Shown here: piece by piece, positions 18,293 through 25,679 of the stretch
How positions within the stretch are numbered: position 1 is the stretch's first letter
Layout: every line of letters starts with the position of its first letter
From: Listeria monocytogenes
GTDB taxonomy: Bacteria > Bacillota > Bacilli > Lactobacillales > Listeriaceae
Reading direction: 5' to 3'
Assembly (NCBI RefSeq): GCF_013282665.1
Contig: NZ_CP054041.1
Span: 1,064,501 to 1,128,500, forward strand
Length of the DNA: 64,000 bases
Position numbers and translations under genes: made by a program
Notes under the pieces: model-generated
The model's database searches: none
The model's input: only the letters and a program-made list of their open reading frames with translations
What the model was told of the DNA's origin: nothing

Positions 18293-18361
18293 TTATTTCA
18301 TCACTAGAATTGTGTCATTTTGCTTAGACTTATACTTCACAAAATCACTACTATCTATAAA
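18293..18361 (-). pseudogene. C-terminal remnant of an unknown gene
   Basis: A start-less frame of about 22 codons reading DFVKYKSKQNDTILVMK then TAA, placed between the dacA-tail copy and a good terminator. It is too short to assign. It may be the end of a former immunity gene, or chance. Confidence 0.25.
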
Positions 18362-18364
18362 TTA

Positions 18365-18640
18365 TCAACTAAACCAACCTTGCACACCATTAGAAACGTA
18401 ACTTCCAATGCCTTTAAAGAAAGAACCTACTGCTTGTGTAGAGAGTGCAAACCAGTTTGCTTTTTCCACATCGCCAGTAGTTAGTACTTTGATATTTTCT
18501 GTTGGTATTCCACCAAGATAACCTAATTTGTCGCCATCTTTTAAGGATACTTCCATTTCGCCAACTTCCGTATTCTTTTTAACTGGTGCTTCTAATGTTT
18601 TTCTTTCCGTTTAACTTTAATGCTTAATTTAGGTTCATTG
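18365..18640 (-). pseudogene. Duplicated 3' end of dacA (truncated)
   Basis: Encodes the last ~80-90 residues of a D-Ala-D-Ala carboxypeptidase like the complete gene at 20211-21548, including EVSLKDGDKLGYL and the membrane-binding helix KANWFALSTQAVGSFFKGIG. It differs from the intact gene at many positions (for example GGIPTENIKV against DGKQTETIDV), so it is a diverged allele, not a fresh copy. The 5' end breaks at an ATTG (18637-18640) that is also the start of the ABC-tail copy. Confidence 0.85.
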
Positions 18641-19067
18641 ATGCAAGTAAAGATAAAATGGAGGCGCGATTCTCTTTGATGATATCGACATCCACGACTT
18701 CATTATGAACCTAGAAAAAGGTTATGAAACAGAAATCAGTGATGAAAACAATATTTTCAGCGTTGGTCAAAAGCAGCTTATGAGTATTGCGAGAACTATT
18801 ATTACGAACCCTTCTCTTCTAATTCTAGATGAAGCGACAAGTAATGTAGATACCGTAACCGAAAGCCGCATCCAAAAAGCTATGGACAACGTAATCTCCG
18901 GTAGAACTAGCTTCGTCATTGCCCACCGTTTAAAAACCATCCTCGATGCCGACCATATCGTTGTGCTACATCAAGGTGAAGTGATTGAACAAGGTAACCA
19001 TGATGAGCTGATGAAGGCGGAAGGATTTTATTCTGAGCTTTATCATAATCAGTTTGTTATTGAGTAG
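18641..19067 (+). pseudogene. Duplicated 3' end of ABC exporter subunit 2 with two internal deletions
   Basis: The last 120 codons (18705-19067) encode exactly the same residues as the end of the gene at 1610-3382, with only a few silent DNA changes. Upstream, short pieces match 2725-2747 and 2820-2855 but two stretches are missing (76 bp and 153 bp). Each deletion is bounded in the intact gene by short direct repeats (ATGGTGGCGC at 2744 and 2820; ACATCC at 2850 and 3003). Homology stops at the stop codon. No promoter or ribosome site is evident, so it is probably silent. Confidence 0.88.
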
Positions 19068-19100
19068 ATAGATACTTTTATTTTTAATTATGTAATAAAC

Positions 19101-19145
19101 AAAAAAACGGAAGTTCTCAAATGCTAAACATTGAGAAGTTCCGTT
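19101..19145 (-). terminator. Terminator of the secreted protein gene
   Basis: AACGGAAGTTCTCAA / TTGAGAAGTTCCGTT stem, 15 bp, followed on the - strand by TTTTTTT. It serves the gene ending at 19206. Confidence 0.85.
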
Positions 19146-19205
19146 CTTCGACAGTCTGATACACATGAATTATGTATCTTGCTAAGATGAAAGTTTTATA
19201 TTTTA

Positions 19206-19853
19206 TTATTTTTCCACTGCTTTAAATTGTATATGCGAGTATTTTTTTGGATAGACGTTGGCATAGTTGTTGTAATATATTTGACCTGTCCAAGTATTAA
19301 TATTTTTATATCTTTGCTTAACTGTATAATTAGAGTAAACTCTTCTGTAGTAGATTGTATAATTTTTATTCTTTTTAACATTTACAGAATAAGATGACGT
19401 TTCAGTTGTACTTTTCGTAACATTAAAACCTACTGAAGCATCTAGTTTACTTTTTGGGACCTTTAATGTGCCCGAATAAGAGTTCGAGCTTGTAAAAGAA
19501 CGGGAGTAACTCAAAGTCCCAGATGCATTTGATTTTTTAGCTGATGTCCCTACATTCCAAGCCCCATAAGAATTTGCAGTTTTTGTTTTGCTGTAAATTT
19601 CCCAAAATGATGATATGCCATATAACATTCTTTTTTCCGAAGGCACTATTTCATCAGTTTCCTCTTGAGAACTTTCACCGTCAATAATAATACCATCTAA
19701 GTTCTCAACGTACTCATTGTCAACATATTCTTCCTCTGTATTAACATTATAATTATTCTCATTAGCAGAAACTTTCTGAATTTCAATTGTAAAGAACAAT
19801 AATCCCGTAAAAATTAATAGAAAACCTATTTTTAAGTATTTTTTTTCTAGCAT
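19206..19853 (-). CDS. Secreted beta-rich protein of unknown function
   Basis: 215 residues from the ATG at 19853, chosen because AAAAGGAG lies 8 bases upstream. Signal peptide: LKIGFLLIFTGLLFFTIEI, cleavage after VSA. An acidic linker (residues about 30-70) leads to a Ser/Thr/Tyr-rich C-terminal domain with alternating-residue beta patterns (ASGTLSYSRSFTSSNSYSG, DASVGFNVTKSTTETSSYS, NYTIYYRRVYSNYTVKQRY). Such amphipathic beta hairpins occur in pore-forming and in adhesive proteins. I cannot name the family. It lies between the duplicated ABC and dacA tails, so it is likely acquired cargo. Confidence 0.7.
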   Translation of the reverse strand: MLEKKYLKIGFLLIFTGLLFFTIEIQKVSANENNYNVNTEEEYVDNEYVENLDGIIIDGESSQEETDEIVPSEKRMLYGISSFWEIYSKTKTANSYGAWNVGTSAKKSNASGTLSYSRSFTSSNSYSGTLKVPKSKLDASVGFNVTKSTTETSSYSVNVKKNKNYTIYYRRVYSNYTVKQRYKNINTWTGQIYYNNYANVYPKKYSHIQFKAVEK

Positions 19854-19942
19854 ATAAAGTCTCCTTTTCATTTTCATCTCAGCAATTTTATGTTAACATA
19901 ATTTAGAATAGAAAGAAAATAAAAACAGAGGTGAACATACAT

Positions 19943-20191
19943 ATGAATTTTAATCTTTTTGTTAGAAGTGGTTTTATTGGTCTTATTTTACTTTTTGTTA
20001 TCCAGATATTAGGGGTTGTTAGAGGATTGTTGATTCAATCTGGTTTTATGGATGGAAGCATCAATCAGAGTTTACTGGGCACAAAGCTTATTATAGTGCC
20101 AATTATATTTTTTACTATTAGTATTGTTTTTTTCTTATTATGGTTTTATAGAGACTATCAAACAAATAAAAAAAGTAGATTTCCTAGTTAA
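19943..20191 (+). CDS. Small two-helix membrane protein
   Basis: 82 residues starting at the ATG at 19943, with AGAGGTG about 10 bases upstream; the in-frame GTG at 19931 lies inside that ribosome site. Two membrane helices (GFIGLILLFVIQILGVV and IIVPIIFFTISIVFFLLWFY) and a short basic tail. It is divergent from the secreted protein gene with only about 90 bases between the starts, so they may share a regulatory region. Function unknown. Confidence 0.6.
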   Translation: MNFNLFVRSGFIGLILLFVIQILGVVRGLLIQSGFMDGSINQSLLGTKLIIVPIIFFTISIVFFLLWFYRDYQTNKKSRFPS

Positions 20192-20207
20192 GGAACTCTA
20201 CTTTTTT
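20169..20207. terminator. Bidirectional terminator between the small membrane gene and dacA
   Basis: AAAAAGTAGA...TCTACTTTTT stem with T runs on both sides, between convergent genes. Confidence 0.8.
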
Positions 20208-20210
20208 ATT

Positions 20211-21548
20211 TTAATTAAACCAGCCTTTTACGCCATCAGATACGTAATTGCCAACACCTTTAAAGAAAGAACCTACTGCTTGTGTGGACAGCATGAACCA
20301 GTTTGCCTTTTCGACATCGCTGGCAGTTAGTACGTCGATTGTTTCTGTTTGTTTTCCGTCCAGATAGCCTAACTTGTCGCCATCTTTTAGAGATACTTCC
20401 ATTTTGCCGACTTCCGTACCTTTTTTAACTGGTGCTTCTATTGTTTTTTCTTTTAGTGTTACATTTGTATTTAATTTAGGTGAATTGTCGTTCTTTGGTA
20501 CCACTAGTTTTACTGCGTCTTTTGTAACGAGCCCCACTGTGTCTTCTTTGCCTTTATCCACTTCGATTGTAGAAGGATCCTTCACTTTCGAGCCTGCTTT
20601 TTGTACTTCTTTTACTTTGAAATTATTAAAAGCATAATCAAGCATTTTGTTTGTTTCATCAAAACGAGCACTTGTATGCGCGCCTGGTGCTCCGCCATTA
20701 GCATGAAGAACAACCGTGATTACACGCATTCCGTCTTGTACAGCTGTTGCAGTTAAACACATTCCTGCATAGTCAGTTGTTCCTGTTTTCAAACCATCTA
20801 CACCTTGCCGACCATAAATCAAGCCCGGTAATAGCCAGTTCCAGTTTGTCATATCAATTTGATCTGATGTACCTTTACGAAACTCTTTTTTAGTTGTACT
20901 AGCAGTTTTAAGCACATCTGGGTAATCATTAATTAAGTGTTTTGCTAACTTTGCCATGCCGCGAGCAGTCATTTTGTTTTCGTCTTTCGGTCCGCCTACT
21001 TGTTGACCACCTTTTAAGTCTTCGTTGTTAAGACCTGTAGAGTTAACAAATTGGTGTTCGCCTAGTTTTAGTTCTTCGGCTTTTTTATTCATAGCATCCA
21101 CAAATTCTTTTTCAGAACCTGCAATTTTTTCGGAAATAGCAATTGCTGCGCCGTTTGCAGAGTAGATTGCCATTGCTTCATATAATTCTTGTACAGTATA
21201 TTCTTCGCCAAGTCTAAGTGGTACGTTTGATAGCGATGTGTCTTGTGAAACTTTGTATGCATATTCAGAAATGGTTACTTTGTCGTCCCATTTAATTTGT
21301 CCTTTGTCAATTGCTTCCAGTAGTAAGTATTCATCCATCATTTTTGTCATGGATGCGATGCCCATTAGCTTGTCAGCGTCTTTTGAATATAAAATTTTAC
21401 CTGTACTTTCTTCAATTGCGATTGCTGCGTTTGCATTTACATTTGGTGCTTCCGCGGCTTGTGCTGCTTTCGGACTTACTAAGAAGCCACTAACTGCAAG
21501 GGATGCTGCCATGATTAGGATCCCTGTTTTTTTAATTATGTTTTTCAC
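20211..21548 (-). CDS. dacA: D-alanyl-D-alanine carboxypeptidase (PBP5-type)
   Basis: 445 residues from a GTG start with GGAG about 10 bases upstream. Signal peptide at residues 1-32 (AAQAAE cleavage region). The serine-peptidase motifs are in order: SMTK (about residue 66, active Ser), SAN (in YSANGAA) and KTG (in DGLKTGTTDYAG). A PBP5 C-terminal beta domain and the amphipathic membrane-binding helix (AVGSFFKGVGNYV) close the protein. It trims the terminal D-Ala of peptidoglycan stem peptides at the outer membrane face. Its 3' end exists a second time at 18365-18640. Confidence 0.93.
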   Translation of the reverse strand: MKNIIKKTGILIMAASLAVSGFLVSPKAAQAAEAPNVNANAAIAIEESTGKILYSKDADKLMGIASMTKMMDEYLLLEAIDKGQIKWDDKVTISEYAYKVSQDTSLSNVPLRLGEEYTVQELYEAMAIYSANGAAIAISEKIAGSEKEFVDAMNKKAEELKLGEHQFVNSTGLNNEDLKGGQQVGGPKDENKMTARGMAKLAKHLINDYPDVLKTASTTKKEFRKGTSDQIDMTNWNWLLPGLIYGRQGVDGLKTGTTDYAGMCLTATAVQDGMRVITVVLHANGGAPGAHTSARFDETNKMLDYAFNNFKVKEVQKAGSKVKDPSTIEVDKGKEDTVGLVTKDAVKLVVPKNDNSPKLNTNVTLKEKTIEAPVKKGTEVGKMEVSLKDGDKLGYLDGKQTETIDVLTASDVEKANWFMLSTQAVGSFFKGVGNYVSDGVKGWFN

Positions 21549-21726
21549 TGCAACTTCTCCTTCATTTGAGTAAATTATTAACTCATTTTATCTATATTTT
21601 CATAAAGAAACCTATCATAAAAATTCCCTTTTCGAATAAGTTTCATTTTTTTGACGGATACTTTCATATTTTACCATGATTTACTATCGCCGTATATAAA
21701 ACTTTTCGCCCAAAAGTCTGAGCTTT

Positions 21727-23394
21727 CTATCGAATAATTGGAAGGAGAATATGGGACGGGTATTCTGGGCTATGATAAATAGTCTGGTTGGCGATTTGGC
21801 TTTCAGTGGAATTAATGAAACTATCACCTGTATTTGGGTTAGGATCAAACCTCGGAAAATTACTCGAAGATATTTCGATGCGGATTTGATGCCCCTTTTG
21901 GAAAAGATTACTTGTTGCCCAAAGGTCGATAGTGTATTCATTAATGTTATTTTGCACATTATCGCCGTGTTGCTTGGCTGCCCGGATAATCCCATCTGCC
22001 AAATTAAAAGCCGTGCCATCTGGAAATACATCTACTAATTTCGCAGTAAAATCCGTATTAGGTGCATCTGTTTTCGCCCAAAGCTTCACTTGAATTGGTC
22101 CGGTAACTTCGATTGCTTCTTCTAGAGGTACTGTTGAATAACAAAGGACGTCTTCGCGAAGTTCAATTTGTTGCTGGTCACGAGGTCCATCTGCATGTAA
22201 CGCCTTATGTAAGGTCCCTCCACCGTTTGATGGTACTGGATTTTCTGGATCATAGCTGAATTTTGCTTCTGAGTATGTTGCAGGCGGTGTGAATTCTGCA
22301 CTCGCTTTTTCACTTTTAAAATATAGTGGTGTCATATGGGCGTTTTGAGGCGGCCAGTTTTCAGCTGTTTTCCAGTCGTTTAATCCCATCACAAAATAAC
22401 TAACCGACGCTGATGCTGGTAAAGGCGCTTTTTTCAACCAGTGATTGAACCACTCTATATGCCTAGCATGCATATTCGCCTCACCCCATTTAGTGGCAGC
22501 CATTCCAAAATCACGGTCGCCAATCATCTGCGCGAAATTAGCGTGCGTCCAAGGCCCAATAATGAGCTTATCTCCTAGACCGCGATGATGCCCATTTTGA
22601 AAATTAGCGATTGTTTTATCTAAAAAGCAGTCATACCAGCCGGCGACATGGAGTCCTGGCACATTAATTTTATCATAATTGCTTTTCGCATCGATTTTTT
22701 GCCAATGATTATGTGTTGGTTCATAATTTAATAGCTCAGAGAAATAAGGCATTTCATTTTGACCAATTGCTGGCCAGTCTTTATATGGTTTAAATTGATA
22801 AAGCGCATCTAAACTATCTAAATTTTTCATTAATGTGTTCACTGCTTCTTCTAATTCATCTTGCGTTTTATAAGTACGGGCTAGCATGTTTGGAAGCATC
22901 GACTCTAAATTCCAAGTTTCCCACATTCCAAGTTCTAAAGCGCCATCGTGGTCATTAAAAACATCTGTCATGCTATTTTGAGCCATAATTGGAGCAATGG
23001 CTTTTAAATGTTTATTCCCGCTAATCGCTGCTAAAATTTGCGTATAGCCATAATAAGATAAGCCAAACATGCCGACATCTCCGTTAGCATAAGGAAGGTT
23101 CGCAGCCCACTCAATCGTATCATATCCATCGTCAACTTCTGCTATGTATGGAACAAAATCTCCTTCTGACGTATATCTGCCCCGAACATCTTGAACAATA
23201 ACAACATAACCTTGTTCCGCCAAAATATTAGGACGAATAAAGTGAAGCCCGTATGATTTACTATAAGGTAATCTTGTAAGCAAAACTGGATATTCCCCCG
23301 CGTCTGCTGGACGATATATATCTGCGTAAAGCGTTACACCATCGCGCATTTTAGCTGGGACATCCGTTTCAATAATTAATTGATTATGTTTCAC
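21727..23394 (-). CDS. CocE/NonD-family hydrolase (X-Pro dipeptidyl-peptidase-like)
   Basis: About 555 residues with an alpha/beta hydrolase N-terminal part (DGVTLYADIYRP, VQDVRGRY, nucleophile region GMFGLSYYGYTQ) and the C-terminal jelly-roll of S15 peptidases and cocaine esterase (VPLEEAIEVTGPIQVKLWA). Probably a cytoplasmic esterase, amidase or peptidase; substrate unknown. The start is unusual. AAAAGGAG is followed at once by ATG TTT CAC GTG, so the GTG at 23394 has correct spacing (9 bases) and lies inside a perfect parS palindrome. A longer N-terminal frame lacks support. Confidence 0.85.
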   Translation of the reverse strand: MKHNQLIIETDVPAKMRDGVTLYADIYRPADAGEYPVLLTRLPYSKSYGLHFIRPNILAEQGYVVIVQDVRGRYTSEGDFVPYIAEVDDGYDTIEWAANLPYANGDVGMFGLSYYGYTQILAAISGNKHLKAIAPIMAQNSMTDVFNDHDGALELGMWETWNLESMLPNMLARTYKTQDELEEAVNTLMKNLDSLDALYQFKPYKDWPAIGQNEMPYFSELLNYEPTHNHWQKIDAKSNYDKINVPGLHVAGWYDCFLDKTIANFQNGHHRGLGDKLIIGPWTHANFAQMIGDRDFGMAATKWGEANMHARHIEWFNHWLKKAPLPASASVSYFVMGLNDWKTAENWPPQNAHMTPLYFKSEKASAEFTPPATYSEAKFSYDPENPVPSNGGGTLHKALHADGPRDQQQIELREDVLCYSTVPLEEAIEVTGPIQVKLWAKTDAPNTDFTAKLVDVFPDGTAFNLADGIIRAAKQHGDNVQNNINEYTIDLWATSNLFQKGHQIRIEISSSNFPRFDPNPNTGDSFINSTESQIANQTIYHSPEYPSHILLPIIR

Positions 23395-23402
23395 GTGAAA
23401 CA
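23387..23402. promoter_or_regulatory. parS: parS site (ParB-binding) over the start codon of the CocE-like gene
   Basis: TGTTTCACGTGAAACA, an exact match to the Firmicute parS consensus. It spans the region between the ribosome site and the GTG start of the hydrolase gene. Confidence 0.9.
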
Positions 23403-23459
23403 TCTCCTTTTCAGTATTGATTGCTCTTTTATTGTTTCGTATACAACAGACTATGTCAA

Positions 23460-23495
23460 ACAAAGCGACCCACTCAATATGAGTGGGTCGCTTTG
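23460..23495 (-). terminator. Terminator of topB
   Basis: 16-bp near-perfect stem CAAAGCGACCCACTCA / TGAGTGGGTCGCTTTG downstream of topB, with a short T-rich tail on the - strand. Confidence 0.75.
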
Positions 23496-23502
23496 TCCGT
23501 TC

Positions 23503-25656
23503 TTATTTATCTAGCTTTAATTTAGCAAGCGCTTCAGCCATTGGATTGTTAAATGGCTCATCTTCTTGTTTGTTTTGTTTTTTCATAAATTTAGCTACAT
23601 CTGTTTTGGATACGTTTTTGTTTTTCTGTTTGTCACGCCGCTGTTGGAAGGCAGATAGTTTCTCCCGGTGTCCACAAACACATACAAAAATTTGTTTATC
23701 ACCTTCGCCGCGCATTTCCATTCGTTTATGACAATTAGGGCAACGAGCATTCGTCGTTCTTGAAACAGATTCACGATGACCGCATTCACGGTCCTGACAA
23801 ACGAGCATCGTACCACGTTTGCCTTTCACTTTTAGCATCGGCTTTCCGCAGTCTGGGCATTTTTGTGAAGTAATGTTATCGTGACGGAATTTTTTATCGT
23901 TTTGTTTAATTTCAGTTACTGCTTTTTTTGCATAGTCGCGCATTTCTGCAGTGAATTTACGATAATCTAGTTCGCCTTTTGCGATTTTAGATAATTTTTG
24001 TTCCCAACGCGCCGTTAGTTCTGGGGATTTCAAATCTTCGGGGACTAATTCTAGCAATTGACGTCCTTTTGAAGTAATTTGAATGTCCTTGCCTTGTTTT
24101 TCTAGGGAGAAACTATTGAAAAGTTTTTCAATGATGTCCGCACGAGTTGCAACGGTTCCAAGTCCACCTGTCTCACCTAGTGTTTTGGCGAGTGCCTTGC
24201 TTGTTGTTTCCATGTATTTGGACGGGTTTTCCATGGCTGAAAGTAAGGTTGCCTCATTGAATCTCGCTGGCGGTTTTGTTTTTCCTGTCTCTAAATTGAT
24301 TCGTTTAACTGGGATTGTGTCGCCTTTTTTCATTTTAGTTAACTGATCTGGTTCGCGCGACTCTCCGTAAATACTTTTCCAACCAAGCGATTTAACAACT
24401 TTACCTTTTAAAGTGAATTCTTCTTGGTCGATTTTGGCTTTAACAGAGGTTTCTTCATAAATATATGGGTCTGAAAGTACTGCTAAAAAGCGTTTGACTA
24501 CAAGGTCATAAATTTTCCGTTCTTTATCGCTTAAATCTCCGAGAGAAACGGGTTGCTCGGTCGGAATAATTGCGTGATGGTCGCTTACTTTGCTGTTATC
24601 TACAAATGACTTGTTCGCTTTGATTGGTTTTCCGCTGATTTGGCGAGCAGCTTTTGCATTTTCACCCACACCGCAGGCCGCTAAACGTTCTTTTAGCGTT
24701 GGGACAATGTCCGTTGAAATAAAGCGCGAATCTGTTCGTGGATACGTTAATACTTTGTGGCGCTCGTATAATGTTTGCATAATATTAAGCGTTTCTTTCG
24801 CCGAAAAATCATATCTATTATTCGCATCGCGTTGTAATTCGGTTAAATCATATAAACCTGGTGAGAAATTTTTCTTTTCTCTCATAGAAACATCTGTGAT
24901 TACCGCATTTTTCCCTTGTAAGGACTTTACTAGTTTTTCTGCTAAAGTTTTATCAAAAGTTTGCCCATTGTTCCACGTGAAACTTTCTTGTTCGGTTAGC
25001 GCGGTAATTCCGTAGTATTCACGCGGTTTAAAATTACGAATTTCTTCCTCACGATGTTGAATCATTGCAAGGGTTGGCGTTTGCACTCGGCCACAGGAAA
25101 GTTGTGCGTTATATTTCGTTGTCAACGCACGCGTAGCATTGATTCCTACCACCCAGTCAGCTTCAGAACGAGCGACTGCAGAGTGATACAGATTTTCATA
25201 AGCTTTCCCTGGTTTTAAGTGTTCGAAGCCTTCACGTATCGCTTTATCCGTTACAGAGGAGATCCATAGTCTTTTTAGAGGCTTCTTGATTTTGGCATAA
25301 TCAATAATCCAGCGAGCTACAAGTTCTCCCTCTCTTCCTGCATCTGTTGCAATAACGATTGTAGTTATATCTGTACGGTTCATTAACTTCTTAACCGTTT
25401 CATATTGTTTTCTTGTTTGCTTAATTGGTTCTAGTTTCATTTTCTCAGGAAGCATTGGTAAATCTTCCATATTCCAGCTTTTATACTTCGAATCGTAGCG
25501 CTCAGGGTCAGCCAGTGTTACAAGGTGCCCAAGCGCCCAAGTTACTACATATTTTCCACCTTCTAAATAGCCGTTCTTACCTTGTTTAGCCCCGAGTACC
25601 CGGCCGATATCTTTACCGACAGACGGTTTCTCTGCCAGTACTAATATTTTTGTCAT
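23503..25656 (-). CDS. topB: DNA topoisomerase III
   Basis: 717 residues, a type IA topoisomerase that relaxes and decatenates DNA through a 5'-phosphotyrosine intermediate. The N-terminal Toprim shows AEKPSVGKDI and DAGREGE. The catalytic Tyr is in LTYPRTDSR (about residue 310). Two C-terminal zinc-ribbon motifs (CPDCGKPM...CQDREC and CPNCHKRM...CVC) and a Lys-rich tail follow. It lies 23 bases after recQ in the same direction. RecQ and Topo III act together in resolving recombination and replication intermediates. Confidence 0.95.
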   Translation of the reverse strand: MTKILVLAEKPSVGKDIGRVLGAKQGKNGYLEGGKYVVTWALGHLVTLADPERYDSKYKSWNMEDLPMLPEKMKLEPIKQTRKQYETVKKLMNRTDITTIVIATDAGREGELVARWIIDYAKIKKPLKRLWISSVTDKAIREGFEHLKPGKAYENLYHSAVARSEADWVVGINATRALTTKYNAQLSCGRVQTPTLAMIQHREEEIRNFKPREYYGITALTEQESFTWNNGQTFDKTLAEKLVKSLQGKNAVITDVSMREKKNFSPGLYDLTELQRDANNRYDFSAKETLNIMQTLYERHKVLTYPRTDSRFISTDIVPTLKERLAACGVGENAKAARQISGKPIKANKSFVDNSKVSDHHAIIPTEQPVSLGDLSDKERKIYDLVVKRFLAVLSDPYIYEETSVKAKIDQEEFTLKGKVVKSLGWKSIYGESREPDQLTKMKKGDTIPVKRINLETGKTKPPARFNEATLLSAMENPSKYMETTSKALAKTLGETGGLGTVATRADIIEKLFNSFSLEKQGKDIQITSKGRQLLELVPEDLKSPELTARWEQKLSKIAKGELDYRKFTAEMRDYAKKAVTEIKQNDKKFRHDNITSQKCPDCGKPMLKVKGKRGTMLVCQDRECGHRESVSRTTNARCPNCHKRMEMRGEGDKQIFVCVCGHREKLSAFQQRRDKQKNKNVSKTDVAKFMKKQNKQEDEPFNNPMAEALAKLKLDK

Positions 25657-25679
25657 CTGTCAAAACCCTCTCTTCTATC

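Noticed and set aside
18641..19067. An independent 120-residue ABC ATPase gene
   Set aside because: It is only the end of an ATPase (signature to C-terminus) without Walker A, identical to the nearby exporter end, and has internal deletions upstream.
21684..22313. Frames on both strands within the CocE-like gene
   Set aside because: Overlap the well-supported hydrolase frame; no start signals.
24969..24984. TGTTCCACGTGAAACT inside topB as a parS
   Set aside because: Two mismatches to the consensus within a coding sequence; weaker than the gshF site and likely chance.
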